Source of the DNA: JBAYJC01 sp041665285
Lineage (GTDB): Bacteria; Patescibacteriota; Patescibacteriia; 2-12-FULL-60-25
Length of the DNA stretch: 64,000 bases
Direction: 5' to 3'
Assembly (NCBI GenBank): GCA_041665285.1
Contig: JBAYJC010000001.1
Location: 248,001-312,000 of the forward strand
Shown piece after piece: positions 49,998 through 58,645 of the stretch (position 1 is its first letter; the number at the start of each line of letters is the position of its first letter). Made by a program: the position numbers and the translations under genes. The notes beneath the pieces were generated by a model. The model worked only from the letters and a program-made list of their open reading frames with translations, was not told the origin of the DNA and ran no database searches.

Positions 49998-50455
49998 CCC
50001 TTCACATCCTCGTCGTGGACGACAGCCCCAAGCACCGGCGTGCGGCGCAAAGCCAGCTCGCCGGACCAGACCGAGAAGTGGTCGCCCTCGCGGACTACGT
50101 CGAGGCATGGGAGCGCGCACAAGCCGAGAGGTTCGACGTCGCGCTCCTCGACCTTCTCATGCCAGCCGAGGGCCTCATGCTCGGCGACCAGGGTCGGCAG
50201 GAGCACCTCGGCCGCGAGATCGGCGTGGGGTTTCCGCTCGTGCTGGCCATGGGGCTCTGTGACATCCCTCTCATCGGGATGATCACGGACACGAACCACC
50301 ACGCCCATCCCATGTCCGCGCTCGTGGACTGGTTCGCGGATGGGCGGCGTCCCCTGAGGGTCAACAACTCCGCGGTGCTCATCTGCCACGCGCATCTGCG
50401 GGCAGATGGCACCAAGGACTGGCTCCGCGCCTACCAGGCGCTCGTCGCACTCTGA
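49994..50455 (+). CDS. Response regulator receiver-domain protein
   Basis: 153 residues, a single receiver domain: LHILVVDDSPKHRRAAQSQL with the acidic pair, phosphoacceptor Asp53 in VALLDLLMPAEG, and a strand IPLIGMITDT carrying the conserved Thr. A 30-residue insertion (LMLGDQGRQEHLGREIGVGFP) lies after the phospho-site, and the C-terminus is extended (LRADGTKDWLRAYQALVAL). No output domain. Coupled to the 49623 gene by a 4-base overlap. GC-rich orphan class. Confidence 0.75.
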   Translation: MTLHILVVDDSPKHRRAAQSQLAGPDREVVALADYVEAWERAQAERFDVALLDLLMPAEGLMLGDQGRQEHLGREIGVGFPLVLAMGLCDIPLIGMITDTNHHAHPMSALVDWFADGRRPLRVNNSAVLICHAHLRADGTKDWLRAYQALVAL

Positions 50456-50485
50456 CACGTTCCATAACCTGGCGCGTGTTTTTTT
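50455..50485 (+). terminator. Terminator of the receiver operon
   Basis: Stem ACACG/CGTGT with a 15-base loop, then a seven-T run; the T-run leads into the greA -35 box. Confidence 0.65.
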
Positions 50486-50486
50486 A

Positions 50487-50515
50487 TTGCCAGGCGGCGG
50501 TCATCCGGCTACGAT
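50487..50515 (+). promoter_or_regulatory. greA promoter
   Basis: TTGCCA (50487-50492), 17-base spacer, TACGAT (50510-50515), 11 bases before the ATG. Confidence 0.65.
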
Positions 50516-50526
50516 GATCCAGATCT

Positions 50527-51039
50527 ATGCAACTCCCCAAACGCAAATCCCAACAACTCAAAGGCCGCGATGACGACGAGGCCTCCAATATCCTCACGGC
50601 CGAAGGTCTGCAAAGACTCAAGGAAACGCTGGTGGATTTAGAAAAGCGGCAACAGCCACAGGCTATCGAAGACGTAAGCGTTGCCGTGCAAAAAGGCGAT
50701 CTCTCAGAAAACGCCGAATATCAAGAAGCGCGCGCACGTCTCTCTCGTATTCAAGCGCGTATCTTTTCCATCAAAGATCGTCTGAAGCGCGTCCAAGTCA
50801 TTGCACAAGACCCAGCCTCTGCAGGACGCATTCAACTGGGAGCAACGGTTGTCGTGGAAGTAAACGGCAATCAACGCACCTACGAAATCGTGGGGCCGCG
50901 CGAAACCAATCCCTCACAAGGACGCATCTCACACGTTTCCCCCATTGGAGAAGCCTTGCTTGGCCACCATGCAGGTGAAGAGGTCTTGATCCAAACACAA
51001 AACGGCACGGTCACGTACCGTATCCTGGAAGTTCGCTAG
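50527..51039 (+). CDS. greA: Transcription elongation factor GreA/GreB
   Basis: Rescues stalled RNA polymerase by stimulating transcript cleavage. 170 residues: N-terminal coiled coil ILTAEGLQRLKETLVDLE ... QKGDLSENAEYQEARARLSRIQARI with the catalytic acidic tip (GDLSENAEY), and a C-terminal FKBP-like domain with ISHVSPIGEALLGHHAGEEV. An N-terminal basic extension of about 20 residues (LPKRKSQQLKGRDDDEAS) precedes the usual start; an internal ATG is absent. Confidence 0.95.
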   Translation: MQLPKRKSQQLKGRDDDEASNILTAEGLQRLKETLVDLEKRQQPQAIEDVSVAVQKGDLSENAEYQEARARLSRIQARIFSIKDRLKRVQVIAQDPASAGRIQLGATVVVEVNGNQRTYEIVGPRETNPSQGRISHVSPIGEALLGHHAGEEVLIQTQNGTVTYRILEVR

Positions 51040-51045
51040 TACTGT

Positions 51046-52332
51046 TTACGTCACCCACAAACACAGCAACAATCCAATGACGCCCACGGTTTGGACGATC
51101 ACATGCGGATGTTGTTTGCGTATTTCAATAAAGATATTCAGGAGAAGCGCCAAAATAAACACGACGAGGCCAACGGCGAATAACGCATTCGCCACATCGA
51201 ATAGTGGAATGGCTGGTGAAAGCCAATCACGTGTTTCTGCATACCGTTCCCAAGGCGTTTGACTCACCACGAGCGGGTGTTCCCAATCCAATGGCTTCTG
51301 CACGCGCGAGCCTTCCGGACCGACGATCGTCAGCGTCGCCGGCACAATGACACGAAAGACCTCCTCTGGTGTGACGGCTAATGCGAGCGACCCTTCGTAG
51401 ACATCACCGCGTCGTTCCAGTTCCATGTCGCGTCCCTGCACTGTCACAAAGGCGCGCTCTACATCACCAAACAGGACCACGGACGCACGCAAACGCATGC
51501 CGCCAGAAATATCCTGCCAGCTCAATCGTGAATGCGCGCGATCATACACGGGATATGTCGAAGCGACCGCACGTATCTCCTCAGACGCAGATACGGGCGT
51601 ATCAGATTGTGTGACCGCTGTTGTCGTGGTGGCGCTCTGTTTTGTCACCACTCCTGCGACAGAGGCAAACGGAACAGAAGAAGTCGCAGTGATCTGTTCT
51701 GCAACGACATCGGCAACAGCTGGGATACCTGCTACGGGACGATACGGCGTACCAAAGTGCTGAGCCACATACACCGTCGGCCTTCCTTCATACACACCCG
51801 CCTCCATGCCAACACCAAATTCTACAAAATCTCGATCCACGATGTTTTCATAATGCGTGGCGCTTTTTTTCCAAGCACGTACCACGGATTCTGCATCAGA
51901 AAACCCCATGGCAAGATTCTCTCCTGCCACGGCATAGCTATAGCCCGTGCGTCCCAAAAAATATTCGAGCCCATGCCCATCAGGACTTTCATGGCTGAAA
52001 TACGAGTGTCCAGACATGTCCTCTGCACGCAGATCCGCTGAACGGTTCAAAGGAGCTACGCGCGCAAGCGCAGGTAATCCCCGTTCCTTTCGTGCGGCAT
52101 TCGTGAGCTCCACAATGCGCTTAGATTGTTCCGCCAAAACATCTGGCGCTGTCAAAACAGCCACAGGAGCCAACAACGCAAATCCCACGGTTGCCGCTTT
52201 CACCAACACAAAAAACAGCGAATAAAACACCGCACGCTTGGTATGCAAAATATGCGGGTGATAATTGTTCGCCCGATGCGGGATAAAGTATCGTTTCAAC
52301 GTTTGATGAATGTGCTTGCGATATTTCTTCAC
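51046..52332 (-). CDS. CAP/SCP domain secreted protein with two membrane anchors
   Basis: 428 residues if started at the GTG at 52332; the ATG at 52362 lies inside the promoter. N-terminal basic segment (YFIPHRANNYHPHILHTKRAVFY) and a membrane helix (LFFVLVKAATVGFALLAPVAVL). Then a CAP domain: RIVELTNAARKERGLPAL, SGHSYFSHESPDGH, GENLAMGF, VVRAWKKSATHYENIVD, VYVAQHFG, with the CAP histidines. A beta domain follows and a final membrane helix (LFAVGLVVFILALLLNIFIEI). The HNNYHPH start is typical of patescibacterial CAP proteins (recollection). Function of bacterial CAP domains is mostly unknown. Confidence 0.85.
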   Translation of the reverse strand: MKKYRKHIHQTLKRYFIPHRANNYHPHILHTKRAVFYSLFFVLVKAATVGFALLAPVAVLTAPDVLAEQSKRIVELTNAARKERGLPALARVAPLNRSADLRAEDMSGHSYFSHESPDGHGLEYFLGRTGYSYAVAGENLAMGFSDAESVVRAWKKSATHYENIVDRDFVEFGVGMEAGVYEGRPTVYVAQHFGTPYRPVAGIPAVADVVAEQITATSSVPFASVAGVVTKQSATTTTAVTQSDTPVSASEEIRAVASTYPVYDRAHSRLSWQDISGGMRLRASVVLFGDVERAFVTVQGRDMELERRGDVYEGSLALAVTPEEVFRVIVPATLTIVGPEGSRVQKPLDWEHPLVVSQTPWERYAETRDWLSPAIPLFDVANALFAVGLVVFILALLLNIFIEIRKQHPHVIVQTVGVIGLLLCLWVT

Positions 52333-52350
52333 AAAAATTGAGGCGTCCTT

Positions 52351-52359
52351 ATTATAGCA
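52351..52359 (-). promoter_or_regulatory. Extended -10 promoter of the CAP protein gene
   Basis: Minus strand GTGCTATAAT with TATAAT at 52356-52351, about 18 bases before the GTG start; the same block precedes two other envelope or pilus genes (12382, 17101). Confidence 0.7.
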
Positions 52360-52386
52360 CACGTTATCCTCCTCTTGCAGTCCTCC

Positions 52387-53667
52387 TTATGACGCAAGAG
52401 CACTCGACACTCCCCGACGTATATCCTTCCAGCAAGTCATCACGGCTCCGATCAAGGAAATCACGGCGACTCCGAAAAAATTCTGGACAATTGCAAGAGG
52501 CGAAGCATGATGAAGAGCGGTAAGAAACGCCAGCAGGACTCCTCCAACCACAACCAATAGTATCAAGCTCTGTCTCCGCAACGCTAAACCAAAATTCGTG
52601 AGCAGATTTAGTAGAGAAACAACAAAGAACGCACACGCCATCCAAGGTAAAAGAGCAACAAGGTCAAGATATCGGTCGCCCATCAGCAACGCCACAATAA
52701 AACGAGGTACTACGACAAAGGCACCCAATACGCTTCCGCCGATCAAACAAACCATGCCTGCGGCTTTCACAAAAACGCGACGATTCTCCTCAAATGTAGA
52801 CAGGAGTTTTACGGAGGGCAACAGCACACCCGCAATAGGGCTCGAGGCAAAAAAAATGATCTTCGCTACCGTAGAGATGCCGCTATACATCCCCGCGATC
52901 TCTGGCGAAAAATAACTCTTTACAACCAAAACATCTGCCGTATACAAAACCGTCACGTAGGCTGTGGTAAAAAATGCCAGCCCCATATAACGCATCTCTC
53001 GCCAAAATCGTATGCGGGTCACCACGAATGCATCATGCTTCGGTGCATCCAACGTCTGGCGTGTTTGCACAAACACATACAGTAACCCGACGAGCTGTGC
53101 CATCACCAAGCCGCCAATGGCGCCCGCCGCACGCCACCCCAGCCAAATCAGAACCAGGGCAAACAACACACGCCCTCCTGCTACGAGCAAATTACCAATG
53201 GATACCGCCAAAAAACGCGAACGTCCTTGAAGCACACCCTGACGAATCATAAAGAGCGCTGTCGTCACAAGAAGAATGGCAAGCGCGATAAACGGATACA
53301 CGCTTGAAAATTGGAATACGTTTGCTAACAACTCTACACTCACAAGCACAAGCAAAAAGATGATCGCCACCAATGCAAGCGCCCCTTTTTTAAAAACAGA
53401 TACAATAGCGGCGCATTCCTGAAGATCGACGCAGTTCGTCGTGGCATGAACCGTGGCAACCGTAAAAGCTGTAAAAGCCATCGTGACCTCGGTCGCAAGA
53501 GCGATCACTGTCTGGACCTCTCCAAATTCCGTGACAGACAGGAGGCGACCAATAAGGGGATGAAATAAATAATTCAAAAACGCCACGATCATGGATCCAG
53601 CGAAAAATAAGGCCGAATTCCGTAAAAACGGGTCACGTGCTATCTGCATCAAAGAAGAAAGTCTCAT
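52387..53667 (-). CDS. Polysaccharide/lipid flippase (Wzx-MurJ superfamily)
   Basis: 426 residues with about 12 membrane helices. The start RNSALFFAGSMIVAFLNYLFHPLIGRLLSVTEFGEVQTVIAL is the classic Wzx/RfbX pattern, and LVMAQLVGLLYVF, YTADVLVVKSYFSPEIAGMYSGISTVAKIIFF matches the second half. It would move a lipid-linked sugar across the membrane. No glycosyltransferase genes are nearby. Confidence 0.88.
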   Translation of the reverse strand: MRLSSLMQIARDPFLRNSALFFAGSMIVAFLNYLFHPLIGRLLSVTEFGEVQTVIALATEVTMAFTAFTVATVHATTNCVDLQECAAIVSVFKKGALALVAIIFLLVLVSVELLANVFQFSSVYPFIALAILLVTTALFMIRQGVLQGRSRFLAVSIGNLLVAGGRVLFALVLIWLGWRAAGAIGGLVMAQLVGLLYVFVQTRQTLDAPKHDAFVVTRIRFWREMRYMGLAFFTTAYVTVLYTADVLVVKSYFSPEIAGMYSGISTVAKIIFFASSPIAGVLLPSVKLLSTFEENRRVFVKAAGMVCLIGGSVLGAFVVVPRFIVALLMGDRYLDLVALLPWMACAFFVVSLLNLLTNFGLALRRQSLILLVVVGGVLLAFLTALHHASPLAIVQNFFGVAVISLIGAVMTCWKDIRRGVSSALAS

Positions 53668-53710
53668 AGCGTGGCGCTATGGTAACACAAACCCCTCAGC
53701 GCACCAACGC

Positions 53711-53745
53711 AAAGAGCAGGCCCCTGCCTGCTCCGTGTTTTTGCT
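53711..53745. terminator. Hairpin at the end of the efflux operon
   Basis: Perfect 7-bp stem GAGCAGG/CCTGCTC with a short loop, in the gap between the flippase start and the stop of the operon's last gene. Confidence 0.55.
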
Positions 53746-53751
53746 CTCGCG

Positions 53752-54234
53752 CTATCGCTGAACTGGTACCATTCCTCCCGGGCCAAAACCCACAGCCTCT
53801 CCTTCTGGGCGAATCTGCACCATGGTCGCAGAAACACTTCCATCCTGATTCGTGGTGCCATTCACAACAACCTGCGTCCCTTGCGTCAGATCGTCGATCG
53901 AGCCGACGGCCATTTTGCCCATCGTGGTCGATGAAGAAAAGAAGATGATTTTTGAACCTCCGTCGCGCATCTTTACGGTAATCGTATTCGCGTCTTTCAT
54001 GAGCACTTCTCCGGTAACAAAACCTCCCGCTGTGCCACGACCCGCTCCCCCACCCATCGCGCGGCCAAACGTGCCACCAGACAATCCCTGACCCTGCATA
54101 CGCGCGATACGGCTACCATCACCCCCTTTACGCGTGGCATATTTTGTCCCTGCATAAAACGACCCTACGCCCACGAGGAGGACGATCAGCATACATGGGA
54201 TCAACACCTTTGGTTGCGTATAGCTGTCTGACAT
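53752..54234 (-). CDS. Membrane-anchored protein with an OB-like (DUF5666-type) domain
   Basis: 160 residues: an N-terminal anchor (VLIPCMLIVLLVGVGSFYAG), a Gly/Arg-rich linker (GLSGGTFGRAMGGGAGRGTAGGF), then a small beta domain (GEVLMKDANTITVKMRDGGSKIIFFSSSTT, DLTQGTQVVVNGTTNQDGSVSATMVQI). The layout is the same as the protein at 58152-58631 at the other end of the operon. Last gene of the sigma/efflux operon. Confidence 0.7.
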   Translation of the reverse strand: MSDSYTQPKVLIPCMLIVLLVGVGSFYAGTKYATRKGGDGSRIARMQGQGLSGGTFGRAMGGGAGRGTAGGFVTGEVLMKDANTITVKMRDGGSKIIFFSSSTTMGKMAVGSIDDLTQGTQVVVNGTTNQDGSVSATMVQIRPEGEAVGFGPGGMVPVQR

Positions 54235-54252
54235 ACGGAAAGAAATAAAGAA

Positions 54253-55473
54253 TTATTCGTATCGTAATGCCTGAATTGGATTGAGGCGTGCGGCACGTTG
54301 TGCGGGATAAAACCCAAACACAAGACCAATCCCCGCAGAAACACCAAACGCCAAGGCCACAGAGGTCCAAGAAACAACCGTGGTCATGTTCATCATGGTG
54401 CTGACGAGTTTCGATATCCCATACCCAATCACCACACCCATCGCACCCCCTACCATTGTCAACACCATGGCCTCACCAAGAAATTGACTCACGATCTCGG
54501 CCTTTTCTGCGCCAATCGCCTGACGGAGTCCAATCTCGCGCGTGCGCTCTGTCACGGTCGTGAGCATCATATTCATAATGCCAATGCCACCCACGAGCAA
54601 CGAAATACTGGCGATAGCGGCTAAAAGCATCGTAAACGTGTCCGTGACACTCGACGCCGCGCTCACAATATCCGCCTGATTCATCACACTAAAATCCGCA
54701 CGCTCGATCGAAGCAATGTGATGACGCTGGAGCAAAAGCTCTGTAACCCCTTCCTGTGCCAATGTCATAGACGCGGCATCCTGTGCCTGCACGCTGATCG
54801 TGCCCACGTTATCGTTGCCTGCCAGAAACGTCGCCATGGCAGACAACGGGATAAAAATCATGTCATCTTGATTCATCATGCCAGAGCCGCCCTTGGAAAC
54901 CGTCACGCCGATCACCGTAAAATTGACACTATTGATCCGTATGCGTTGCCCCACGGGATTGACGCCCTCTCCAAACAGATCATCACGCGTCGTTGGTCCA
55001 AGCACCGCCACTTTGGAGCGCGAGAGGACTTGCGCTTCTGTAAAAAACGTTCCTGTACCCACGGCAACATTACGCACAACAAGATACGAAGGCGTTGTGC
55101 CAACGACTTGCGTATTTGTATTGTTGCCGCTTGCCGCAATTTGATATCTCCGCGAGGATTCTGGAGCAACAGCTTTGACCCCCACAACGCTCGCGAGGGC
55201 CTCTGCATCTTCACGGGTCAGCGTCTGCGCTGAACCACGGCCACTACTCACTGATTGGCCCACGCCACGTTGCATCCCTGGCATGACCAATAATAAATTG
55301 GATCCGATGGATTGGATGTTTGACTCAATCAAGGATTTTGCCCCCTGACCAATAGAAAGCATCGCGATCACAGAAGCAATGCCAATCACAATCCCGAGCA
55401 TGGTCAAACCAGAACGAATCTTATTAGAAGAGACGCCGAGATAGATTTCCTCAAATAAATCAGTAATAACCAT
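54253..55473 (-). CDS. MacB-type ABC transporter permease
   Basis: 406 residues from the ATG at 55473, directly after the ATPase stop. First membrane helix region SNKIRSGLTMLGIVIGIASVIAMLSIGQGAK, a large extracytoplasmic MacB core domain (SNLLLVMPGMQRG, VLGPTTRDDLFGEG, GQRIRINSVNFTVIGV), and three C-terminal helices with the FtsX motif ERTREIGLRQAIGA. Works with the upstream ATPase and HlyD-type adaptor. A tripartite MacAB arrangement without an outer-membrane partner in view. Confidence 0.92.
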   Translation of the reverse strand: MVITDLFEEIYLGVSSNKIRSGLTMLGIVIGIASVIAMLSIGQGAKSLIESNIQSIGSNLLLVMPGMQRGVGQSVSSGRGSAQTLTREDAEALASVVGVKAVAPESSRRYQIAASGNNTNTQVVGTTPSYLVVRNVAVGTGTFFTEAQVLSRSKVAVLGPTTRDDLFGEGVNPVGQRIRINSVNFTVIGVTVSKGGSGMMNQDDMIFIPLSAMATFLAGNDNVGTISVQAQDAASMTLAQEGVTELLLQRHHIASIERADFSVMNQADIVSAASSVTDTFTMLLAAIASISLLVGGIGIMNMMLTTVTERTREIGLRQAIGAEKAEIVSQFLGEAMVLTMVGGAMGVVIGYGISKLVSTMMNMTTVVSWTSVALAFGVSAGIGLVFGFYPAQRAARLNPIQALRYE

Positions 55474-55474
55474 A

Positions 55475-56167
55475 TCAGTCACGCGGTGGTTTTGTCCGAC
55501 GATCATCCACAAGTTGGCCGTCACGAATCACCAGCACGCGATCCGCATGATTGGCTACGTCTGGTTCGTGCGTGATTAATATCACCGTTCTGCCTTGGCG
55601 ATTAAGCTCTTTGAATGTTGCCAATACGAGATCACCTGTTTTTGTGTCGAGATTTCCGGTTGGTTCATCAGCCAGCAAAATCGCTGGATCATTCACCAAT
55701 GCACGCGCAATAGCGACGCGTTGCATCTGGCCACCAGAAAGCTGATTCGAGAGATGGCCGTGGTATTCTTCGTCCAGTCCCGCAGATAGCAATGCGCCTT
55801 TCGCACGCTCACGACGTTCTTCGCGTCCAACGTTGGCATACACAAGAGGCAACACCACATTCCGAAGCACGGTTGCGCGAGGTAACAGATGAAATGCTTG
55901 AAAAACAAAACCAATTTTCTTGCGACGGAGTTGCGCCAGCGCGTCTGCTGGCAATGCAGAGACATCCTCCCCATCCAATAGGTACGTTCCAGATGTGGGT
56001 ACATCCAAGGCGCCTAGAATATGCATGAGCGTGGATTTGCCTGACCCAGAAGGACCCATGATCGCGACATATTCACCTTTTTCAATCGTAAAGGAGACCC
56101 CCTGAAGCACGCGCGTGGTTTGTTTGCCGTTGGTATATTCTTTTATAATGTCGCGAAGAACAATCAT
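55475..56167 (-). CDS. MacB/LolD-type ABC transporter ATPase
   Basis: 230 residues: Walker A GPSGSGKSTLMHIL, Q-loop FVFQAFHLLPRATVLRNV, signature LSGGQMQRVAIARAL, Walker B AILLADEPTGNLD, and H-loop LITHEP. The long form with KTxxVLQGVSFTIEKGEYVAIMG is the LolD/MacB group that powers mechanotransmission of substrates from outside the membrane. Between the adaptor and permease genes. Confidence 0.95.
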   Translation of the reverse strand: MIVLRDIIKEYTNGKQTTRVLQGVSFTIEKGEYVAIMGPSGSGKSTLMHILGALDVPTSGTYLLDGEDVSALPADALAQLRRKKIGFVFQAFHLLPRATVLRNVVLPLVYANVGREERRERAKGALLSAGLDEEYHGHLSNQLSGGQMQRVAIARALVNDPAILLADEPTGNLDTKTGDLVLATFKELNRQGRTVILITHEPDVANHADRVLVIRDGQLVDDRRTKPPRD

Positions 56168-56176
56168 ACAGCGAGC

Positions 56177-58147
56177 TTAGCGTCCCCCACCAAATCCACC
56201 ACCCATGCCGGGGATACGAACACTTGTTGCCGCTGTGGTCTTTTTTACGGAACTTACTGCCGTGGTCGTCGGATCCATCGTACGCGTCACCACATATTCC
56301 CCTTCCGTTATTCCCTCCGCGATCACGGTCTGAGCATCGTTGGCGATCCCGGTCACTACCTGCCGTGTTTCAGGAGGCGTATCCGAAGTCACCCCTTGTT
56401 CGCTTTGCGCCGTTGTTGCCGTCGCGTTCTTCAGTACCTTGACCGTCGCGAAATCTCCCTGCGTTTGCAGAGCGCTGTTCGGCACAAGCACAGCATCCTG
56501 CTGAATATCCGTCACAAGAGACGCGGCCACACTCATCCCTGTTTTTACGCGTTCATCCTGTGTAAGAAAAGCAATTTTTATCCCGTAATTCACCACGCCT
56601 TGTGCAACAGTTCCAATGGCATCCACCTCAGAGACTGTCCCTGCAATAGACAAATCCGGCACTGCATCAAATGTGAGCGTTGCTTTTTGTCCAGGACGAA
56701 CCTTTGCGGCGTCAACCTCGTTCAGCGCAAGTTCTGCGATCTTTGCCTTTGTCAGGAGCGTCGCGAGTACCGTGGATGGAGAAGCCTGGTCTGCCTCCTT
56801 CGCATCCAGCAAAGCCACAACGCCATCAAAGGGTGCGCGTACGGTATAGTCGTTCAATGCATCTTGCGCATCTGCAAGACGATTGCGTGCTGATGCCACA
56901 GCAGAACGACGTTGCGCAAGCGCATTCTCGCTCACAGCAATATCAATAGCATCGGGGCCTGCTTGTACGTTTGCCAGAGATGCCTCTAATTCACGCACGC
57001 GCTCTTCGGCTGTTGCCAGATCTTTCACATCCGTCCCCTGCTTGAGCTTTTCTAATGCCACACGTGACTTTTCCACCGCAATCACAGAGGAGGCATACGA
57101 TATTTTTGCATTTTCGATTGCCTGGACTTGCGTGGTTAACGTCGCAAGTTTTGAGGTCACGTTTGTTCGGTCAGACTGAATCGTGTTACGGAGAGACTCC
57201 AAACTCGACTGACTGAACGTCGCGGATGCCAGTGTGTTCGCTAACACGTCCTGCACGCGCTCCATAAGAAAGACTACGTCGCCAAGACCTGCCTGCGCTT
57301 CTGCAAGCGCTTGGTCAATGTCTACCGTTGATGCGCCTACTGTCTTCAAGGTATCTGTACGTGCTTTTAATAAGGCAACGGTTTGCATTGCTGGAGGGTA
57401 GGCACGTTCTGCCGCAGACAGTTTGCTGGCATCCAAAATGGACAAGAGGCGCTCATACGTATCATTGAGATACGTATTGTCTATCCCAAGAATCGTATCC
57501 GCATCTGTGAGCGCTTGCTGGAGCACTTGTATCGTTGTTTTCAAAACAGGCACGGCATTGTCATACGCATTGCGCACCACATGTGGCGTAGTGCCGTCTT
57601 CCGACAATTTCACATTCTCCTCCAGCGCCTTCAAATCTTGTTCCGCGGCTTTTACATCAAGTGGATCCGGCGCATCGCGTAGGCTCTGTAAGTTCCGTTG
57701 TGCCTGTGCCAAAGCATTTTGTGCCTGAAGCAACGCAATCGCGTCTGCTGGCTGCTTCAGTTTTTTAAGAGATAGTTGCGCAGAAGCGAGTGAGAGCTCT
57801 GCGTCTGTCACCGTCTGCGCCGCATCACGCACAGCACGGACCGCGGTCTTACGATCTATTTCAAAAAGAGGCGTGCCTGCTGTGACTTCTTCTCCGGGCT
57901 TCACGAGTACTTTTATCACGGCACCAGATACGCTCGGTTTTACATCTACTTGATTCAATCCAGAAACCTGACCGCTTCCAGACAAAGAGACAACCAGCGT
58001 ACCGTGCGTTGCTTGCGCGAGGACATAACGCGTGGGCTCAGCTGGCTTGGCAAACTCCACGCCATACACCGTGCCCGTCACAGCAAGCACCGAACAGAGT
58101 CCAATGACAGACTTCTTTTTTGCTATTTTTTTGAGGTGTTGCATCAT
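56177..58147 (-). CDS. HlyD/MacA-family periplasmic adaptor with a long coiled coil
   Basis: 656 residues, longer than typical MacA (about 370). N-terminal anchor (KKSVIGLCSVLAVTGTVYGV), lipoyl half (SGSGQVSGLNQVDVKPSVSGAVIKVLVKPGEEVTAGTPLFEID), then about 330 residues of alternating helices with three coiled-coil segments. The second lipoyl half (YTVRAPFDGVVALLDAKEADQ), a beta-barrel domain and a flexible C-terminal tail (VRIPGMGGGFGGGR) follow. Upstream of the ATPase-permease pair. Confidence 0.9.
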   Translation of the reverse strand: MMQHLKKIAKKKSVIGLCSVLAVTGTVYGVEFAKPAEPTRYVLAQATHGTLVVSLSGSGQVSGLNQVDVKPSVSGAVIKVLVKPGEEVTAGTPLFEIDRKTAVRAVRDAAQTVTDAELSLASAQLSLKKLKQPADAIALLQAQNALAQAQRNLQSLRDAPDPLDVKAAEQDLKALEENVKLSEDGTTPHVVRNAYDNAVPVLKTTIQVLQQALTDADTILGIDNTYLNDTYERLLSILDASKLSAAERAYPPAMQTVALLKARTDTLKTVGASTVDIDQALAEAQAGLGDVVFLMERVQDVLANTLASATFSQSSLESLRNTIQSDRTNVTSKLATLTTQVQAIENAKISYASSVIAVEKSRVALEKLKQGTDVKDLATAEERVRELEASLANVQAGPDAIDIAVSENALAQRRSAVASARNRLADAQDALNDYTVRAPFDGVVALLDAKEADQASPSTVLATLLTKAKIAELALNEVDAAKVRPGQKATLTFDAVPDLSIAGTVSEVDAIGTVAQGVVNYGIKIAFLTQDERVKTGMSVAASLVTDIQQDAVLVPNSALQTQGDFATVKVLKNATATTAQSEQGVTSDTPPETRQVVTGIANDAQTVIAEGITEGEYVVTRTMDPTTTAVSSVKKTTAATSVRIPGMGGGFGGGR

Positions 58148-58151
58148 ACTA

Positions 58152-58631
58152 TTATGGACGCTCGATCACGCGAATCAATCGCGCATCGATTTGTCCTTGA
58201 CCGTTCGGCGCACCAAAGACAGCTACTGCCATATCCGGCTTAATTTCCGTAAGCACTTGCTCATCGCGGCCCAGACGAATTTGCGTAGATGTTGTCACAA
58301 GTACTTCCTGCTCTACCGTATCTTTTCCTTGCACCATGAGAGAACCTTCTGCCACAGATAACACCTTTCCAAACACACCATGTCCACCTGGGAGCATGGG
58401 TGGTGCAAAAGGAAACGCCTCACCACGACGCGGATCACGCTCCAGACGAGCGCCCACTCCCAGAGGAGGTCGCGTAAATTGGCGCTCATAATTTCCACAC
58501 CAACCCATCACATGACGGGCCTTTCGGCCGCCCACAGCGATTCCTGCGGTAAACACAGCGGACAACACAGCGCAGAGACCAAGTGCAACAAGCAGAGTGC
58601 GCATCCAAGGAGATTTGAGGAGTTCAGACAT
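58152..58631 (-). CDS. Membrane-anchored OB-like protein of the efflux operon
   Basis: 159 residues from the ATG at 58631 (MSELLKSPWMR); a longer frame lacks support. Anchor (TLLVALGLCAVLSAVFTAGIAVGG), a linker with paired Arg and Pro, then a small beta domain: GKVLSVAEGSLMVQGKDTVEQEVLVTTSTQIRLG ... IKPDMAVAVFGAPNGQGQIDARLIRVIERP. Similar design to 53752-54234. Placed between the anti-sigma-like gene and the adaptor. Confidence 0.68.
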   Translation of the reverse strand: MSELLKSPWMRTLLVALGLCAVLSAVFTAGIAVGGRKARHVMGWCGNYERQFTRPPLGVGARLERDPRRGEAFPFAPPMLPGGHGVFGKVLSVAEGSLMVQGKDTVEQEVLVTTSTQIRLGRDEQVLTEIKPDMAVAVFGAPNGQGQIDARLIRVIERP

Positions 58632-58645
58632 AGTATTTTTGTTAT

